Shown piece after piece: positions 11,601 to 22,913 of a stretch of DNA of 64,000 nucleotides. The first letter of the stretch is position 1. Each line of letters starts with the position of its first letter. The DNA lies in contig OW121740.1 in NCBI GenBank assembly GCA_933228675.1, positions 51,414,174 to 51,478,173 of the forward strand, written 5' to 3'. Both the position numbers and the translations under genes were made by a program. The DNA is from Stomorhina lunata. Its lineage: Eukaryota; Arthropoda; Insecta; Diptera; Rhiniidae. The notes under the pieces are model-generated. The model was not told the DNA's origin. It saw nothing but the letters and a program-made list of their open reading frames with translations, and ran no database searches.

Positions 11601-14600
11601 ACTGATGCTAGGTTCCGTAGTATTACAATGGTCGGCAAAATCTAAGTGGGTCCGATTACCGGAGTACTACACAAACTAATCTCTTTAAATTATTAAAATT
11701 TCGTTTTTATCGGTCTATTTCGAAAGGGACTTATTAATACTCAAATTTTACTTAAAGATTTTTAATTTTTATACAATTTTCAAGTCCAAATATTAAAAAG
11801 AATAGATGATTTGGTCGAGCATTTTAAGATCTGAAGTTTTTTATGAAGGTCATGCCCACATGATTAAACTGATTTAATTTTCGAATATCATATATGAGAA
11901 CAGAAGTCATAAAACTTGTTTCTCAATCCCGAACATCCAGAACGACTCGTATTTTGTGCGGCAGATACTGTTCTGCGACTCGAAAACGGGTGTCTTCTAA
12001 GAGTATATTTTTGCGGTAAGCCATGACTGCTAAGTTGTAAGGAACCTTCCGTTAGTTCGGGTTTGAATCCGGAGTAATGCCTAGTTACATCCAGGCTATT
12101 TTACAATAATAACACTTGAATCTTTTATTTTCACCCTCATTATTTTAATATATTTTCTTAACTTCAAAACTCTTTAAGGCACTTGATTGCTTTATCTCTT
12201 GTAGAGAACCAGAGTTTTGGAAAGGCGAGAGAAACCTAAACTAGCTTCCTTCCGAGTGTTTTCTTCCAGGAAACGAACTGGTCATTCCTAGATCTTCAGC
12301 TAGCAAAAATGTTCTTATGTACTTCCAAGAGTAATCTTCCAGGAAGTTATTACCAACCTGTTGCTTGTACTTATTGGGAAACTACAATAGTACCCTATTC
12401 TGAAATTTTATATAAGCAAATTCAATTTCTCCTTGAATGTATTCCATGTTGAAATCAGTTGGATCGAATCCAATATCCCACCTCTGTTACTGATTGGAAA
12501 ACATGCAATTACGTATCTGAATTGATGTTATCAGTTCCCCACCTATCACAATCTATCTCTAGATTAAAATGATGTTATCACTTATGTTGCAACATGTTCG
12601 ATTAATATGTTGATGCTGCGTGAGTAGCAATAACAAGAAGGAGAGTGAATCTTGTTGGAGCTACTCACGCTTCTTGTTGAACTCTCTTTTGCATCGCATA
12701 CTCCTAAAATTCTTATCTTCTGCTTGGCTTTCTTCAATGCTACTCATCACCTGCGCCGTCTTGGAACTTCTGGAACACCCCCTCCAGATATCCTGAAACG
12801 AATAGAATCAATGCAACGATTCGACTTTCCTTTAAGGGCATTAACATTTAGACATTTAGGGCATTTACTTGTAGACATGATTGTAAAATCATCCAGATTA
12901 GGAGAAGTTTAGCAGGATTTGGAAACATGACCAAGATTATGTTTAACTAGTCTAAAAGCATGATTTATAGACACCCAAATAATCGCTTAGTCTGTAGCCA
13001 ATTGTGGACGTTAGAAGATTTGAAAGAGAGTATAGAAGTTTAGCTTGACTGGCGACGTGACCCAAGCCTAAGTAACATCTTGTTTTACATATTGGAGGTC
13101 ATCGTATTGTTCTCCTTCTTTTATCATCGTTGACTCCCAGTGGAGCATAGGGCCTCAACCATATTTTTTTTTATCGGACTCTATTGCGAGATGTTAGAAA
13201 TACGTCATTTCATGAATAGTTTGATGCTTGCAGTTCCACATTAAGTAACCTTCTCAACGTTCTAGGTGCACACGACAGCCTCTTCCCCATGGATTATAAC
13301 GAAGCGCTTGTCGATCAATGCTGATATTTGGCCTTCGAAGCGTTTGACCTATCCACCGCCATTTTCGCTGACATACCTCTATAGAACGTTTAGTACTTAC
13401 ACACTTAAATGGCCTATATTTACAATATGTTAAAGCCGAGTATATTTTAGAAATCCATGCGCTTTGATCTTGTTCACTTTAAAAGTTTTTCCTCTACTTG
13501 GTCTTTCAATCTAAATTTCAGACGCACTCTTTTTACATTAGAGATTGTTTTTTTTTTCAGGAGTGGGTTACTAGCCCAATGTCCATCGCGTTTGGTAGAT
13601 CTTCTTAAGTAGATCTTTTTTTTGCGATTCGGCCATCATATATTAAGGATTTGCCGTTAGCATTTGTTTGTTAAGACTTGCAAGCGCATATCGATGGCAT
13701 TTGTGCGTTTCCGAGTTCGCAACCGTAATACTGGATGGACTTGACATTTTATTGTTAAAGAAGTAAAATTATCTTCTTAAATGGGAATTGGAATGGAATG
13801 GGAATATTAAACTATAATAGATTTTTGAACTTAGAGTGCAAATCTTTCAGAAGCGAAATAATTTTTTTCTCCTAAACAGAACTTTATTTTAAAGATATTA
13901 TTTAAATTGAATTAATTTTAATTAATTTTAATTCAATCTATTTCTTTTTCATTTTTAGTACTCCCAGCTATTTTGGGTCTCATATCAGCTGGTGCCCTCT
14001 GGGCAGTTGCTTGCATATGTGCTCGTCAGATGCGTGCTCGCAATCGGAAACAAAATCAACATGACTCAACATTTCCCTTTCAACCAACACGTCGTCCGAC
14101 AGCTGTTCGTTCGCCTAGTGGTCAGCCACCACATTACCTAAAGAAGTCACCCTCACCAACGGGCACCAAGCAATTGGGCATATTACAGCCAATGCAGGAA
14201 CAAACCGCCACTTCACCCATCTCACCACAAACGGTTAAGTACATGGAAGAGGATGAAACCAAATCAACGAAACTTAACAAATACAATGGCAGTGAAAAGT
14301 TATCACCCATGGAATCCAAACTAAGTCCCACTGGCAGTGGAGGCAGTAATGGTATAATGGGAAATGGTGCCAAGGGTGGCAGCAGCAACAATCAAGTCTC
14401 AGTGATGCAAGAATCAATTGTTAGCAACATGAGCGTAAGTGAAATGAATATGGAACAATATGGCAAATTGGGTTCCATATTCTTCAAGCTACGTTATTTG
14501 GGTGAACGTAATGCTTTAATGGTCTCCATAATTCGCTGTCGTGGTTTACCCTGCAAGAGTGGTGGTGGCAATAATGCCAACAATTCTTCTAATGGCAACA

Positions 14601-17600
14601 AATCGAATGATATACCTGCAGGTATGAATGGTCGCACCCAATCTGCCACTGATCCCTATGTCAAGCTCCAACTTTTGCCCGATAAACAGCATAAGGTTAA
14701 GACTCGTGTTGTCCGCAATACCCGCAATCCCGTCTACGATGAAGATTTTACTTTCTATGGCTTGAACATCAATGATTTACAGAATATGTCTTTGCACTTT
14801 GTCATCCTGAGCTTTGATCGTTATTCACGTGATGATGTTATTGGTGAAGTGGTATGCCCTCTTTCCTCCATTGAAATTGGCGATATTTCCAAAGAAGCTC
14901 TGTCGATTAGCAAGGAAATACAGCCACGCAGTTTGAAAATACGTGCTCAAGGACGTGGTGAATTATTGATCTCATTGTGTTGGCAACCAGCTGCCGGACG
15001 TTTGACTGTTGTCTTGTTGAAGGCTCGAAATTTGCCTCGAATGGATGTGACCGGTTTGGCTGATCCTTATGTTAAAATCTATCTGTTATATAATGGTCAG
15101 CGTATTGCCAAGAAGAAGACTCATGTTAAGAAGCGTACATTAAGTCCTGTTTTCAATGAAAGCTTTGCTTTTGATATACCAGCAGCTGAGGTAAATTTTT
15201 GAGATTTTGTTTTTTTATTCTAGAATGTGATTTATTGGAAATTTTATTTCTAGGGCACTGGAGCTACTTTGGAGGGAGTGTCGCTTGAATTAATGTTGCT
15301 CGACTGGGATCGTGTTACCAAAAATGAGGTGAGTTGATGTCAAGAACCCTTACGGTTAAACAGATAAATTTCCATTGACCTAATCTGCAGATTCAGATCA
15401 GGTTTAATTCATATGGATCGCAAGAAATTCACAGGGTTATTTATCTTTTCCTTTGTTCAGGACTCCATTTAAGTGATAGTTTTTATTCTGTACTGTATGT
15501 TTGGACCTGACCCATAATCATTAATAGTTCAGAGCATACGTGACACTTGTATTAGGGACAATTTTCCCCCTATTCCTATGCTAATATCATTTTTCTGCAA
15601 GTTAAGTTTAAAAGCAATAACTTTTATAATTAAGAAGATATACGATAATAAAAATCTTCTTCGGAGCGATGAACTTATCCTGCTCCCAACATGCTCCTAT
15701 TTGTACCTCTAACATGCGGCAGATCATGTTACATCATCTCTATCCAGTGATGGTGTAAATGTTCATGAACTCGACACTTTTGATGTTTTGGGATTGAGAA
15801 TTCAATGTGATATTATTTTAACTAAGCACATCTTTCATATATCAAAGGAAGCATTCAAGTGCCTCGGTTTTGTATAACGGTGTAAGAGATACTTCACTCC
15901 ATCTTCAAAGTCTATTTGGAGCTTCTTGACCGCGTATAGGAGAGGGCGAAAGTGCTCATCGGTGACAGTAGGGTAATCGACTCTGTTGACTCACTGGATC
16001 ACTGCCGTAATGTGGGTTGTAATACTCTGTACTACCTAGGAATGTGTTCTAACGATATCAGCGACCTTCTTGCCGAAACCCAAAGATTCTTAAGCAATGC
16101 AAGTTAAACCGTTAGATCACGTCCATTTGCGGTCTATTGACCGGTAGACCGAAGAAAATTCGTTCTTTAGCCGCACAGTATGTCTTTGGAACTTTCTCCC
16201 GGCAGAAGTTTTTCTACAAACACTACTCCCTTTATCCTCTTTCCCTTTATTTTCCAAGTTCCGACACAATGCTTAGAATATGTAGGGGTCATCCTCTGAA
16301 TACTTACTTACTCAAATGGCCTATATTTACGACCTGTTAAGGTCAAAGGCCGAGCATGTTTTAGAATTTCATGTGACTCGATCTTCTGCGCTATTCTTCA
16401 ATTTCGTAGGCCAAGCTTTGAAAGATTTTCTTCCACTTGGTCTTTCCATCGAAGTTCTTGACGTCCTCTCCTCTTTTCAGGAGTAGGTGACTAGCCCGAC
16501 GTCCTAACCCATATTTGTATAATTTTCATGGGCTACTTCGTAAGCTCAACCAGGTGATACCACGAGGAGGTCAGTGTCCACATTTGAGATAAGGGATAGA
16601 CCAAGAAAATTCTGGGCCGTTGCTTGGTATCCAATATCCCCTACATAACCCCTGAGTACTGGTCCTAATAAAAAAAAAAATACGGTCGTTGGTCAAAAAG
16701 ATAATTGTATGAAACTTTTAGTATCTGTTCTCTATTTACTCAATGGAGCATCGTCATAATGTGGGCTGCGTTTCACTATTCTATAGCTACTATAATATCA
16801 AACGAAATTAGGGATTAGGGATCTTCTTTATTTTTTTAGCCGCACAGCACGAACTAGGAAAAAAACTTCCTGCATTAGTCTTCCCCTCTAATTATGATAT
16901 CCAAAGGTTCAAGTCGAATATCCACAAAACTTCTGCCTCCATTCTCCTTCCCACAACCTGTTTTCCTAGTTCCATCACAATATATATTTGAACAGCTGTG
17001 GTATAACAGGTTAGTTATCCGCCTAGCATATCAGAGGTCCCAAGTTCGATCCCCAGCCAGACTCACTTGAAAAAAATAAATTTTCATAAAAAGCGGCTGT
17101 TCGCCTAATAACTCAGTAGGGGTCTTTCCCTTACTGTACAGACCTAAATTGCTTCGTTCCAAGATTAAAATCCATATTAAAATCCATAGAAAATTCTTCT
17201 TCGTATGGGGTCTAGTTGCCCGAAGTGTTGGATTCTAGTCCTTATTCTATCGGGTTATCCATTTGCGGTTTCAAAAGTGAAATAAAACACATATTCAATA
17301 TTTTTTTTCATAATATTTCTTTTTTATTATAAAGTTTGATCGTTGACATTATGCGTGAAACACTAGATCATTAAAATGACGCCAATTGTTGAAAGCATTG
17401 ATTCCTTTAAGGTAATTTTCTACCACTATTTGACACATATTGGGCGACATTTCAGCCATAACTTGACGAATATTGGTTTTTAATTGCCCCACAAAAAAGT
17501 CGAATGGTGTCGAATCACAAGATCTTATCCAGTTGATATCGCCACGACGAGAAATTACGCGGCCAGGAAACGTCTTTTGCAACAAAGCCATATTCGCTCG

Positions 17601-18489
17601 AGTTGTGTGGCATGTGGTCTTGTTGAAACTACATATTCTCCAAGTAGTATTCTTCAATAGCAAGCAAAAGAAGTCGGTTATCATATGAACATAACACTCC
17701 GAATTCACGGTGACAATCGTACCATCGCCGTATTTGAAGAAGTAAGGTCCAATCACACCTTCGCTCCAAAGAGCGCACCAAACAGTGACTTTTTCTGTAT
17801 ATAATGGCCTCTCTTCAATTACTTGAGATTCTCAGAACCCCAAATTTTGTTGATTAACATACCCACCGAGTGAGAAATGTGAAGAAAATTTTGTTCGAAA
17901 AATCGGCGTCCATCGCCTGTTGTTCAAGCACCTATTTCACGTATCTACGATGTATTGAATGGTCAGCTGGCTTCAGTTGTTGTGGGAGCTAAACTTTAGT
18001 TAGGACGAAATAGGTCTCCGTACCTGACTAATTTAAGGGAAAAAATTTGCCACGCCCATAAAAAAAATCCAGATCTGATGGAAAAAAACCGACAACGGAT
18101 CTGAGTTTAGCGCATCAAGATCCATATAGTCCGCATAGTTTTATTAAAAGGAAAGACAAAAAATGAATTTTTGCAGAGCAGTGTAATTAATATACCCTTT
18201 TGACATATGATGGTGGAGTTTTTAAAAATAAATAAAGTGGTTAACGTTTTTTGACTTAAATAATAATTAAATTTAGTTTTTTAATGAAAAAATTCTTGAT
18301 ATAAAGCTATTAAAAGAAAATTATACTAATATTTGAAAAACTTAAAAATAATATTTACTTTTCTCTCAGGTAATCGGACGACTTGAATTGGGAGGACCAA
18401 ACTCAAATGGCACAGCCCTCAACCATTGGAACGAAGTATGCAATTCACCCAGAAGACAAATTGCCGAATGGCACAAGCTAAATGAGTAA
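5700..18489 (+). CDS. Syt4: Synaptotagmin 4 (four coding exons)
   Basis: Exons are 5700-5742, 13959-15190, 15254-15328 and 18370-18489. The splice sites are GT-AG (donors GTAAGT, GTAAAT, GTGAGT), and phases 1, 0, 0 join without stops into 489 residues. Residues about 15-36 form the single membrane anchor, followed by a basic stretch (RQMRARNRK) and a Ser/Thr/Pro-rich linker to about 180. C2A covers about 184-330, with loop 3 reading SFDRYSRDD: serine (about residue 299) replaces a calcium-binding Asp, the hallmark of Syt4/Syt11. C2B covers about 346-480 (KKKTHVKK polybasic strand). The protein ends [12 protein letters not shown], as in Syt4 relatives. Members of this family are vesicle proteins in calcium-regulated traffic; fly Syt4 is known for postsynaptic retrograde signalling. 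C2A loop 1 carries an Asn/Ser/Gly-rich insertion (about 213-245). The ATG in exon 1 fits the family's short N-terminus. The introns are rich in dead transposons. Confidence 0.93.
6398..7531. mobile_element. TIR element with AGTACTAGT-rich subterminal regions (Syt4 intron 1)
   Basis: The ends are inverted: CCCTGTAGGAGATTGA on the left, and TTTGATCTCCGACAGGG on the right. Both subterminal regions (6430-6520 and 7320-7510) are packed with ACTAGTAC/AGTACTAGT palindromes, as expected of transposase-binding repeats. I could not find a convincing target duplication. The interior is AT-rich, non-coding and contains a family-B LINE tail at about 6938-6985. Confidence 0.55.
6938..6985 (+). repeat. LINE family-B tail
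   Basis: GAGGTCTTATGCTCC, then ACGGGGAGTCGAGAATAAC and AGAAGAA, matches the terminal sequence of the LINE at 9030-10620. It is another minimal tail insertion. Confidence 0.5.
7665..7975. repeat. MITE copy related to 30836-31393 (no inner insert)
   Basis: The left end (CCTGGGACTAATCGCC, then ATATCAATCAAAATTTT) and right end (GATCGATATCTAGAGCGG) resemble the ends of the element at 30836-31393. The interior CCCTAAAGTATGTTATATAG also matches it. No coding sequence is seen. The 73-codon frame after it (7985-8206) has no recognisable domain. Confidence 0.45.
8290..8580 (+). repeat. SINE-like element, copy 3, with tRNA-like head
   Basis: A head TTTAACGCGCATAATGG leads to a B-box-like GAGTTCGATCCC, then CGTCGATAAAAA, AAGGTAACTCAATTCGTATA and GGCGGCGGCAATGTTACTTT. 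This is the same order as copies 1 and 2 downstream of the CGTCGA box, and as the inverted copy at 57300-57520. The tRNA-like head suggests RNA polymerase III origin. Confidence 0.6.
8870..9025 (-). pseudogene. LINE family-A 3' fragment
   Basis: The minus strand encodes a piece of the family-A C-terminus: the [12 protein letters not shown] stretch and the region around LRWLGHV, with frameshifts. It ends abruptly at about 9025, where sequence of LINE family B begins. It is a truncated copy with no function. Confidence 0.6.
9030..10620 (+). pseudogene. Decayed LINE, family B (RT through C-terminus)
   Basis: Broken frames show, in order: a linker ([19 protein letters not shown] near 9210), the RT core near 9410-9450 and 9630-9660 (FDSIN-like), a palm remnant near 9890, and at 10280-10590 a C-terminus with [21 protein letters not shown], then [12 protein letters not shown]. 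The 3' tail GAGGCTCTAAGTTCCACTGG, then GAGTTACGGATAACAGAAGAG, is the parent of the short tails scattered through the window. Stops and frameshifts are dense, so it is inactive. I do not assign the clade with confidence. It lies in Syt4 intron 1, in sense orientation. Confidence 0.7.
10640..10835. repeat. Partial MITE (right half), related to 30836-31393
   Basis: GATATCAAATTCTATTAAAC, then TTTTTGCAAACTAAGTTATT and CCCTAAGGTATTTTACAC, ends in CGAATGCTCCGATTTGGCCC. This parallels 31250-31393 closely. It abuts the family-B LINE end, as the copy at 31393 abuts a family-B tail. Confidence 0.5.
10870..11240. repeat. Direct repeat pair of unknown origin
   Basis: About 70 bases beginning near 10885 (TTGTCGTTATGAAGAATGAT) recur near 11157 (TTGTCGTTGTGAAGATTGAT), some 270 bases later and in the same orientation. 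The minus strand between them has a 69-codon frame with no family I recognise. It could be a degraded transposase. Confidence 0.35.
11241..13100. other. Syt4 intron 1 sequence, no recognisable gene
   Basis: No frame here shows a domain I recognise. The longest, at 12652-12912 (86 codons, plus strand), looks like chance. Near 12040-12070 a B-box-like GGGTTTGAATCC occurs without a convincing A box. The region is probably old, unassignable repeat material. Confidence 0.5.
13105..13765 (-). pseudogene. LINE family-B 3' half split by a family-A 3' end
   Basis: On the minus strand 13105-13395 reads as the family-B tail and C-terminus: the tail lies at about 13115-13160, and the counterpart of the [12 protein letters not shown] region near 13360. 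It resumes at about 13570-13765 with the segment that in the parent copy lies near 10220-10290. Between them, 13395-13560 matches the family-A 3' end, also minus. So a truncated family-A copy landed in a family-B copy. All frames are broken. Confidence 0.55.
15860..16295 (+). pseudogene. LINE C-terminal fragment (CR1/jockey-like, family D), copy 1
   Basis: Broken frames encode a typical LINE C-terminus: [20 protein letters not shown], then [19 protein letters not shown], then [20 protein letters not shown] near 16150-16215. The arrangement (KR/AK.LIGD ... LDSL.HRRNV ... LFYRY) is common in CR1- and jockey-type LINEs. It lies in Syt4 intron 3, in sense orientation, with multiple frameshifts. 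Confidence 0.55.
16296..16515 (-). pseudogene. LINE family-A 3' end
   Basis: Minus-strand copy of the family-A tail (GGCCTATATTTACGACCTGT, then TAAGGTCAAAGGCCGAGCAT as written on the plus strand), followed by CTTGGTCTTTCCATCG-type sequence from the C-terminal coding end. It starts with a TACTTACTTAC repeat, the counterpart of the TAAG tail at 60095-60115. Confidence 0.65.
16735..16990 (+). pseudogene. LINE family-D fragment, copy 2
   Basis: The plus strand encodes [17 protein letters not shown] and, after a frameshift, [19 protein letters not shown] followed by [16 protein letters not shown]. This is the same C-terminal region as copy 1 at 15860-16295, but it retains a more complete 3' part. 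The copy is inactive. Confidence 0.55.
16990..17135 (+). repeat. tRNA-like module, copy 2, with short LINE-tail linker
   Basis: A-box-like TGGTATAACAGG and B-box-like AAGTTCGATCCCC are about 35 bases apart, followed by ACTCACTTGAAAAAAATAAA and AAAGCGGCTGTTCGCC. The same chain occurs at 30345-30480. Here the match to LINE family C is limited to the linker, so the copy is truncated. Confidence 0.55.
17340..18010 (-). pseudogene. IS630-Tc1-mariner transposase remnant (Syt4 intron 3)
   Basis: A 135-codon minus-strand frame (17349-17756) encodes [51 protein letters not shown], then [10 protein letters not shown]. This is the middle and C-terminal DDE region of a Tc1/mariner-type transposase. Upstream, in other frames, 17760-17990 continues with [12 protein letters not shown] and a GGYVN-like stretch. 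The motif that should read PRSCDLTPLDFFLWG is altered, and frameshifts break the frame. It is a dead copy in antisense orientation to Syt4, related to but distinct from the element at 44466-45394. Confidence 0.75.
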
Positions 18490-19420
18490 ATTATAAGAAC
18501 GATCTAACAAAGATCTAAGAGTGAAAGAACCCCAAACCAAAAACACAGAGAGAGGGTATAATAAAGAGAATAAGATTTCAAATCGAAATAAAAAAAGAGA
18601 AGAATTATTAGAGAAAATATATTACGTAAATATAAGTAAACGATAAAATAATATTAAATTAAAAAAAAAAAAAAAATAATAAAAACAAAATAATTTAAGC
18701 TACCAAAAAAGAGAGAAATTTATAACAAAAATAAGAAAAATAACATCAACAAACATTAAAACATTAAACAAAAAGAAATAATAATAAAAAATTAAAACTT
18801 TTACACATATATAAAAATTAATAAATTAATTAAATATATAGAAGAACAAAAAAAAATCACATAAACAGGAATTCTTAAATACAACTAAAAAGATCTAAAA
18901 TACACATTTTTATGTAAATTAATATGACTAGTATTAAAAATTAATGAAAATATAAGACAAGCAAATCTTATCATGATATTAAAATTTAACTTTAAAAAAT
19001 GCAACAATTTTAATTATTTTCTTATGTTTAGTTCAGGATAAGGCAAATTGAAATTCAAAAAAATACTATGATTTCAACTTAAAATTGTAGATTCGCCCGT
19101 GGGCAATTAAAAGCTCTCTTTCTGTATCTTTTACTCTTAAAATGGTGGATAAGCAGGAGTAGGCAGCCCATACCACCAGAAGCCGATCATTTTTTTAATT
19201 TTCGTAAATACCACGATCATTAATAAAACTCGTGAAAATGAGTATTAAAATCATTCCGTTGGAATTTGGATGTTAGCAGAGTCGAGAGAACAAAGAAATA
19301 TAATCTCGAACATTGTTGCCAAAACACTATTATTTTTGTAAACATTGGGAATATTTTTGTAAATATAGGGAATATTTTTCAAAACAGAAAAAAATTCTAA
19401 TAATAAACAATTTTAGATTT
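18490..19420 (+). other. Syt4 3' UTR / downstream AT-rich sequence
   Basis: Immediately after the Syt4 stop the sequence is extremely A-rich with many AATAAA-like strings, so a poly(A) site is plausible but cannot be placed. No further frame of interest is seen. Confidence 0.5.
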
Positions 19421-19429
19421 TTAGATCTT

Positions 19430-20960
19430 TTCGATCCAAAAATTTTTTTATGGACAAATTTTTAATAAAAATATTTTTCTTTGGAAAATAGTTCGATAAA
19501 AATTATATTTTATAGAAAATTTTTCGATAAACATATTTTTCTGTAAAAATTTTAACTAAAAAAAATTTTCAAATCTTCTACAGAAAAATTTTTGAAAAAA
19601 AATTGTATATAGAAAATTTTTCGATAAAAAAATTTTCTATACAAAAATTATTAGAAAATTCTTGATTAAGAAAATTTTCTTACAAAAATTTTTCTATAAT
19701 AAATTTTTTTATCAAACATTATTTTTTTTATCAAAAATTATTTTTGAATAAAATAATTTTTGATAAAAAAATTTTCTATAGAAAAATTTTTGTAAGAAAA
19801 TTTTCTTTATAAAAAAATTTTCTTTAGGAAAATTTTTGATAAAAAAAATTTTTATAGCAAAATTTTTGATAAAAAAATTTCGATAAAAAATTTTTTTATA
19901 AAAAAATTTTCTATAGAAAAATTTTTGATAAAAAAATATTCTGTAGAAAAATTTTTGATAAAAAATTTATTTTTTTTATAGAAAAATTTTTAATAAAAAA
20001 TTTTCCATGGAAAAATTTTTAATAAAAACAATTTCTATAGAAAAATTTTTGTTAAAAAAATTTCTATAGAAAATTTTTTAATAAAAAAATATTTCTATAG
20101 ACAAATTTTTGATAAAAAAATTTTCTTTAGAAAAATTTTTGATAACAAAATTTTTATATACAAATTTTCTATAGAAAAAAAAATTATCAACAATTTTTGA
20201 TAAAAAAATTTTCTATAGAGAAAGTTTTAATAAAAAAATGTTTTATAGAAAAATTTTTGATAAAAAATTTTCTATACAAAAATTTTTCTAAGAAAATTTT
20301 TGATAAAAAAAATTTTATATAGAAACATTTTTGAAAAAATTATCTATAGAAACTTTTTGATCACAAAATGTTCTATAGAAACTTTTTGATAAAAAAATTT
20401 TCTATAGAAAAATTTTCGATAGAAAAATTTTTGATAAAAAAAATTTTTATAGAAACATTTTTGATCAAAAAATTTTCTATAGAAAAATTTTTGATAAAAA
20501 AAATGTCTATAGAAAAATTTTTGATAAAAAAATTTTCGATAGAAAAATTTTTGATAAAAAAATTTTCGATAGAAAAATTTTTAATAAACAAATTTTCGAT
20601 AGAAAAATTTTGGATAAAAAAATTTTCGATAGAAAATTTTGGATAAAAAAATTTGATAAAAAAAAACTTCTGTAGAAAAATTTTTGATAAAAAAATTTTC
20701 TATAGAAAAATTTTTGGTAAAAAAATTTTCGATAGAAAATTTGTTTTTTGATTAAAAAATTTTATTAAAAAAATTTTTTATAGAAAAATTTTGAATTTAA
20801 AAATTTTCTATAGAAAAATTTTTGTTAAAAAAATTTTCTGTAGAAAAATTTTTGTTAAAAAAATTTTCTGTAGAAAAATTTTTGATAAAAAAATTTTCTA
20901 TAGAAAAAATTTTGATAAAAAAATTTTCTTTAGAAAAATTTTTGATAAAAAAAATTTAAA
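19430..20960. repeat. 30-bp palindromic AT-rich minisatellite
   Basis: Roughly 50 degenerate copies of a unit of about 30 bases combine TTTTTGATAAAAAA with TTTTCTATAGAAAA; the latter is a perfect palindrome. Because the period is a multiple of three, long frames appear on both strands (for example 20368-20646 plus, 20373-20591 minus). Their FSIEKFLIKK-type products are artefacts of the repeat. Confidence 0.85.
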
Positions 20961-21099
20961 GTTTTCCTGGTCAAAAATCGCCAAAATGCCGATAAATTGG
21001 CAAATCTGGCAGGCCTGGATGTAAATAGTGTTCAACAATAGAGATAGAGTGAGCGAATTTAAAAGAGAAACAGAGAGAGAGAGTAATATATGAATATGA

Positions 21100-21235
21100 A
21101 AATAATACACTCAAACCAAAGATTCTATAATATAAAGAATTTGCACTTTCATTCATTGATTTGCCGTATGGTCCATTTGAAAAATCCCATAAAAAAGAGA
21201 GTATTTGCTCTAATTCTAATGTTTGCAAAAAAAAA
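21100..21235. repeat. Dispersed repeat shared with 62830-62945
   Basis: TCTATAATATAAAGAATTTG followed by CACTTTCATTC, TTGCCGTATGG, CCCATAAAAAAGAG and GCTCTAATTC matches 62830-62945 in the same order and orientation. The surrounding 20961-22080 is AT-rich and has no other recognisable content. Confidence 0.45.
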
Positions 21236-22084
21236 TTTGATTTCAATTCTATAATTTCAATTTCTCCAAAAAAGTATTTGTATAATAAAATGAAAATTTA
21301 AAACCAAAACCGAAAAAAAATCGCTTAATTATTTAAAAATAAATTATAGATATAAACAACAACAAGTATATTATAAATGTATTATGTTTCTACGTAAAAT
21401 TATGCATAAATACATATAAAATCAGAAAAAAAAAAAATTAAAATAAATGTTACTCAAAAACCAAAAAAATTATAAAATAAAATAAAACTGTATTAGAATT
21501 ATATGCAATTAGTTGTAAGTGAAAATATTAAGAGAAAATCATAAATTTTCCCTTCTATTCCTCCTCAAAAAAAATTTCGAAATGAAAAATTAAACAAAAA
21601 ATTTATTTTTTTCATGACACTAAAACTACACTCTCGAGACACTGTGTGAGATATTATGTAAAAATTTTAATAAAAATTTAAATAAAAAAAACTACAAATT
21701 TACACTTAATTACAAACACATTCAAACTTATTACTCGTACACAAACACAATCATTTATTATGTGAAATTTTAACAAAAAAAAAAAAAAAAAATCGAATAT
21801 AATTTTGATAAAAAACGAAAATATTTTATTTTAAATTCGATTAGACTAATTTATTTATAATATCCTTCTTTTAATATTATTTATAAAGGGATTTTGGTTC
21901 GGCGTTATCATGGATGTTCAAAATGGTTCGAATTTTTAGTATTAAGACAAAATTTTTGTACTAAAAGGAACGTTTTCTTTTAAAAGATAATTTTTGTATT
22001 GAAACGAAGGTATCAAAAGGTACTTTTTGTATTTAGACAAATATATCACATTAATATGAAAATTTATTATTCAGACGGAAATTT

Positions 22085-22913
22085 TGTATGAAAAGGCAAT
22101 TTTTGTATTAAAAGGTACTTTTTGTATTAAAAGGTACTTTTTGTATTAAAAGGTACTTTTTGTATTAAAAGGTACTTTTTGTATTAAAAGGTACTTTTTG
22201 TATTAAAAGGTACTTTTTGTATTAAAAGGTACTTTTTGTATTAAAAGGTACTTTTTGTATTAAAAGGTACTTTTTGTATTAAAAGGTACTTTTTGTATTA
22301 AAAGGTACTTTTTGTATTAAAAGGTACTTTTTGTATTAAAAGGTACTTTTTGTATTAAAAGGTACTTTTTGTATTAAAAGGTACTTTTTGTATTAAAAGG
22401 TACTTTTTGTATTAAAAGGTACTTTTTGTATTAAAAGGTACTTTTTGTATTAAAAGGTACTTTTTGTATTAAAAGGTACTTTTTGTATTAAAAGGTACTT
22501 TTTGTATTAAAAGGTACTTTTTGTATTAAAAGGTACTTTTTGTATTAAAAGGTACTTTTTGTATTAAAAGGTACTTTTTGTATTAAAAGGTACTTTTTGT
22601 ATTAAAAGGTACTTTTTGTATTAAAAGGTACTTTTTGTATTAAAAGGTACTTTTTGTATTAAAAGGTACTTTTTGTATTAAAAGGTACTTTTTGTATTAA
22701 AAGGTACTTTTTGTATTAAAAGGTACTTTTTGTATTAAAAGGTACTTTTTGTATTAAAAGGTACTTTTTGTATTAAAAGGTACTTTTTGTATTAAAAGGT
22801 ACTTTTTGTATTAAAAGGTATTTTTTGTATTAAAAGGTACTTTTTGTTAAGGTACTTTTTGTATTAAGAGGTACTTTTTGTATTAAAAGGTACTTTTTGT
22901 ATTTAGAGGTACT
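22085..22913 (+). repeat. 19-bp satellite array, TTTTTGTATTAAAAGGTAC unit
   Basis: About 42 head-to-tail units of 19 bases, nearly all identical through the core and degenerate at both edges. It gives way directly to the 11-bp array. Confidence 0.95.

Noticed and set aside
12652..12912. 86-codon plus-strand frame in Syt4 intron 1
   Set aside because: No motif, no splice or start context, and it lies in degraded repeat DNA.
15329..18369. Extra Syt4 exons within intron 3
   Set aside because: The phase-0 junction from 15328 to 18370 gives a continuous C2B domain matching the family; the frames inside are LINE and Tc1/mariner remnants.
20368..20646. 92-codon frame with FSIEKFLIKK repeats, and overlapping frames on the other strand
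   Set aside because: The frames exist only because the AT-rich repeat has a 30-base period; composition and both-strand openness show they are not genes.
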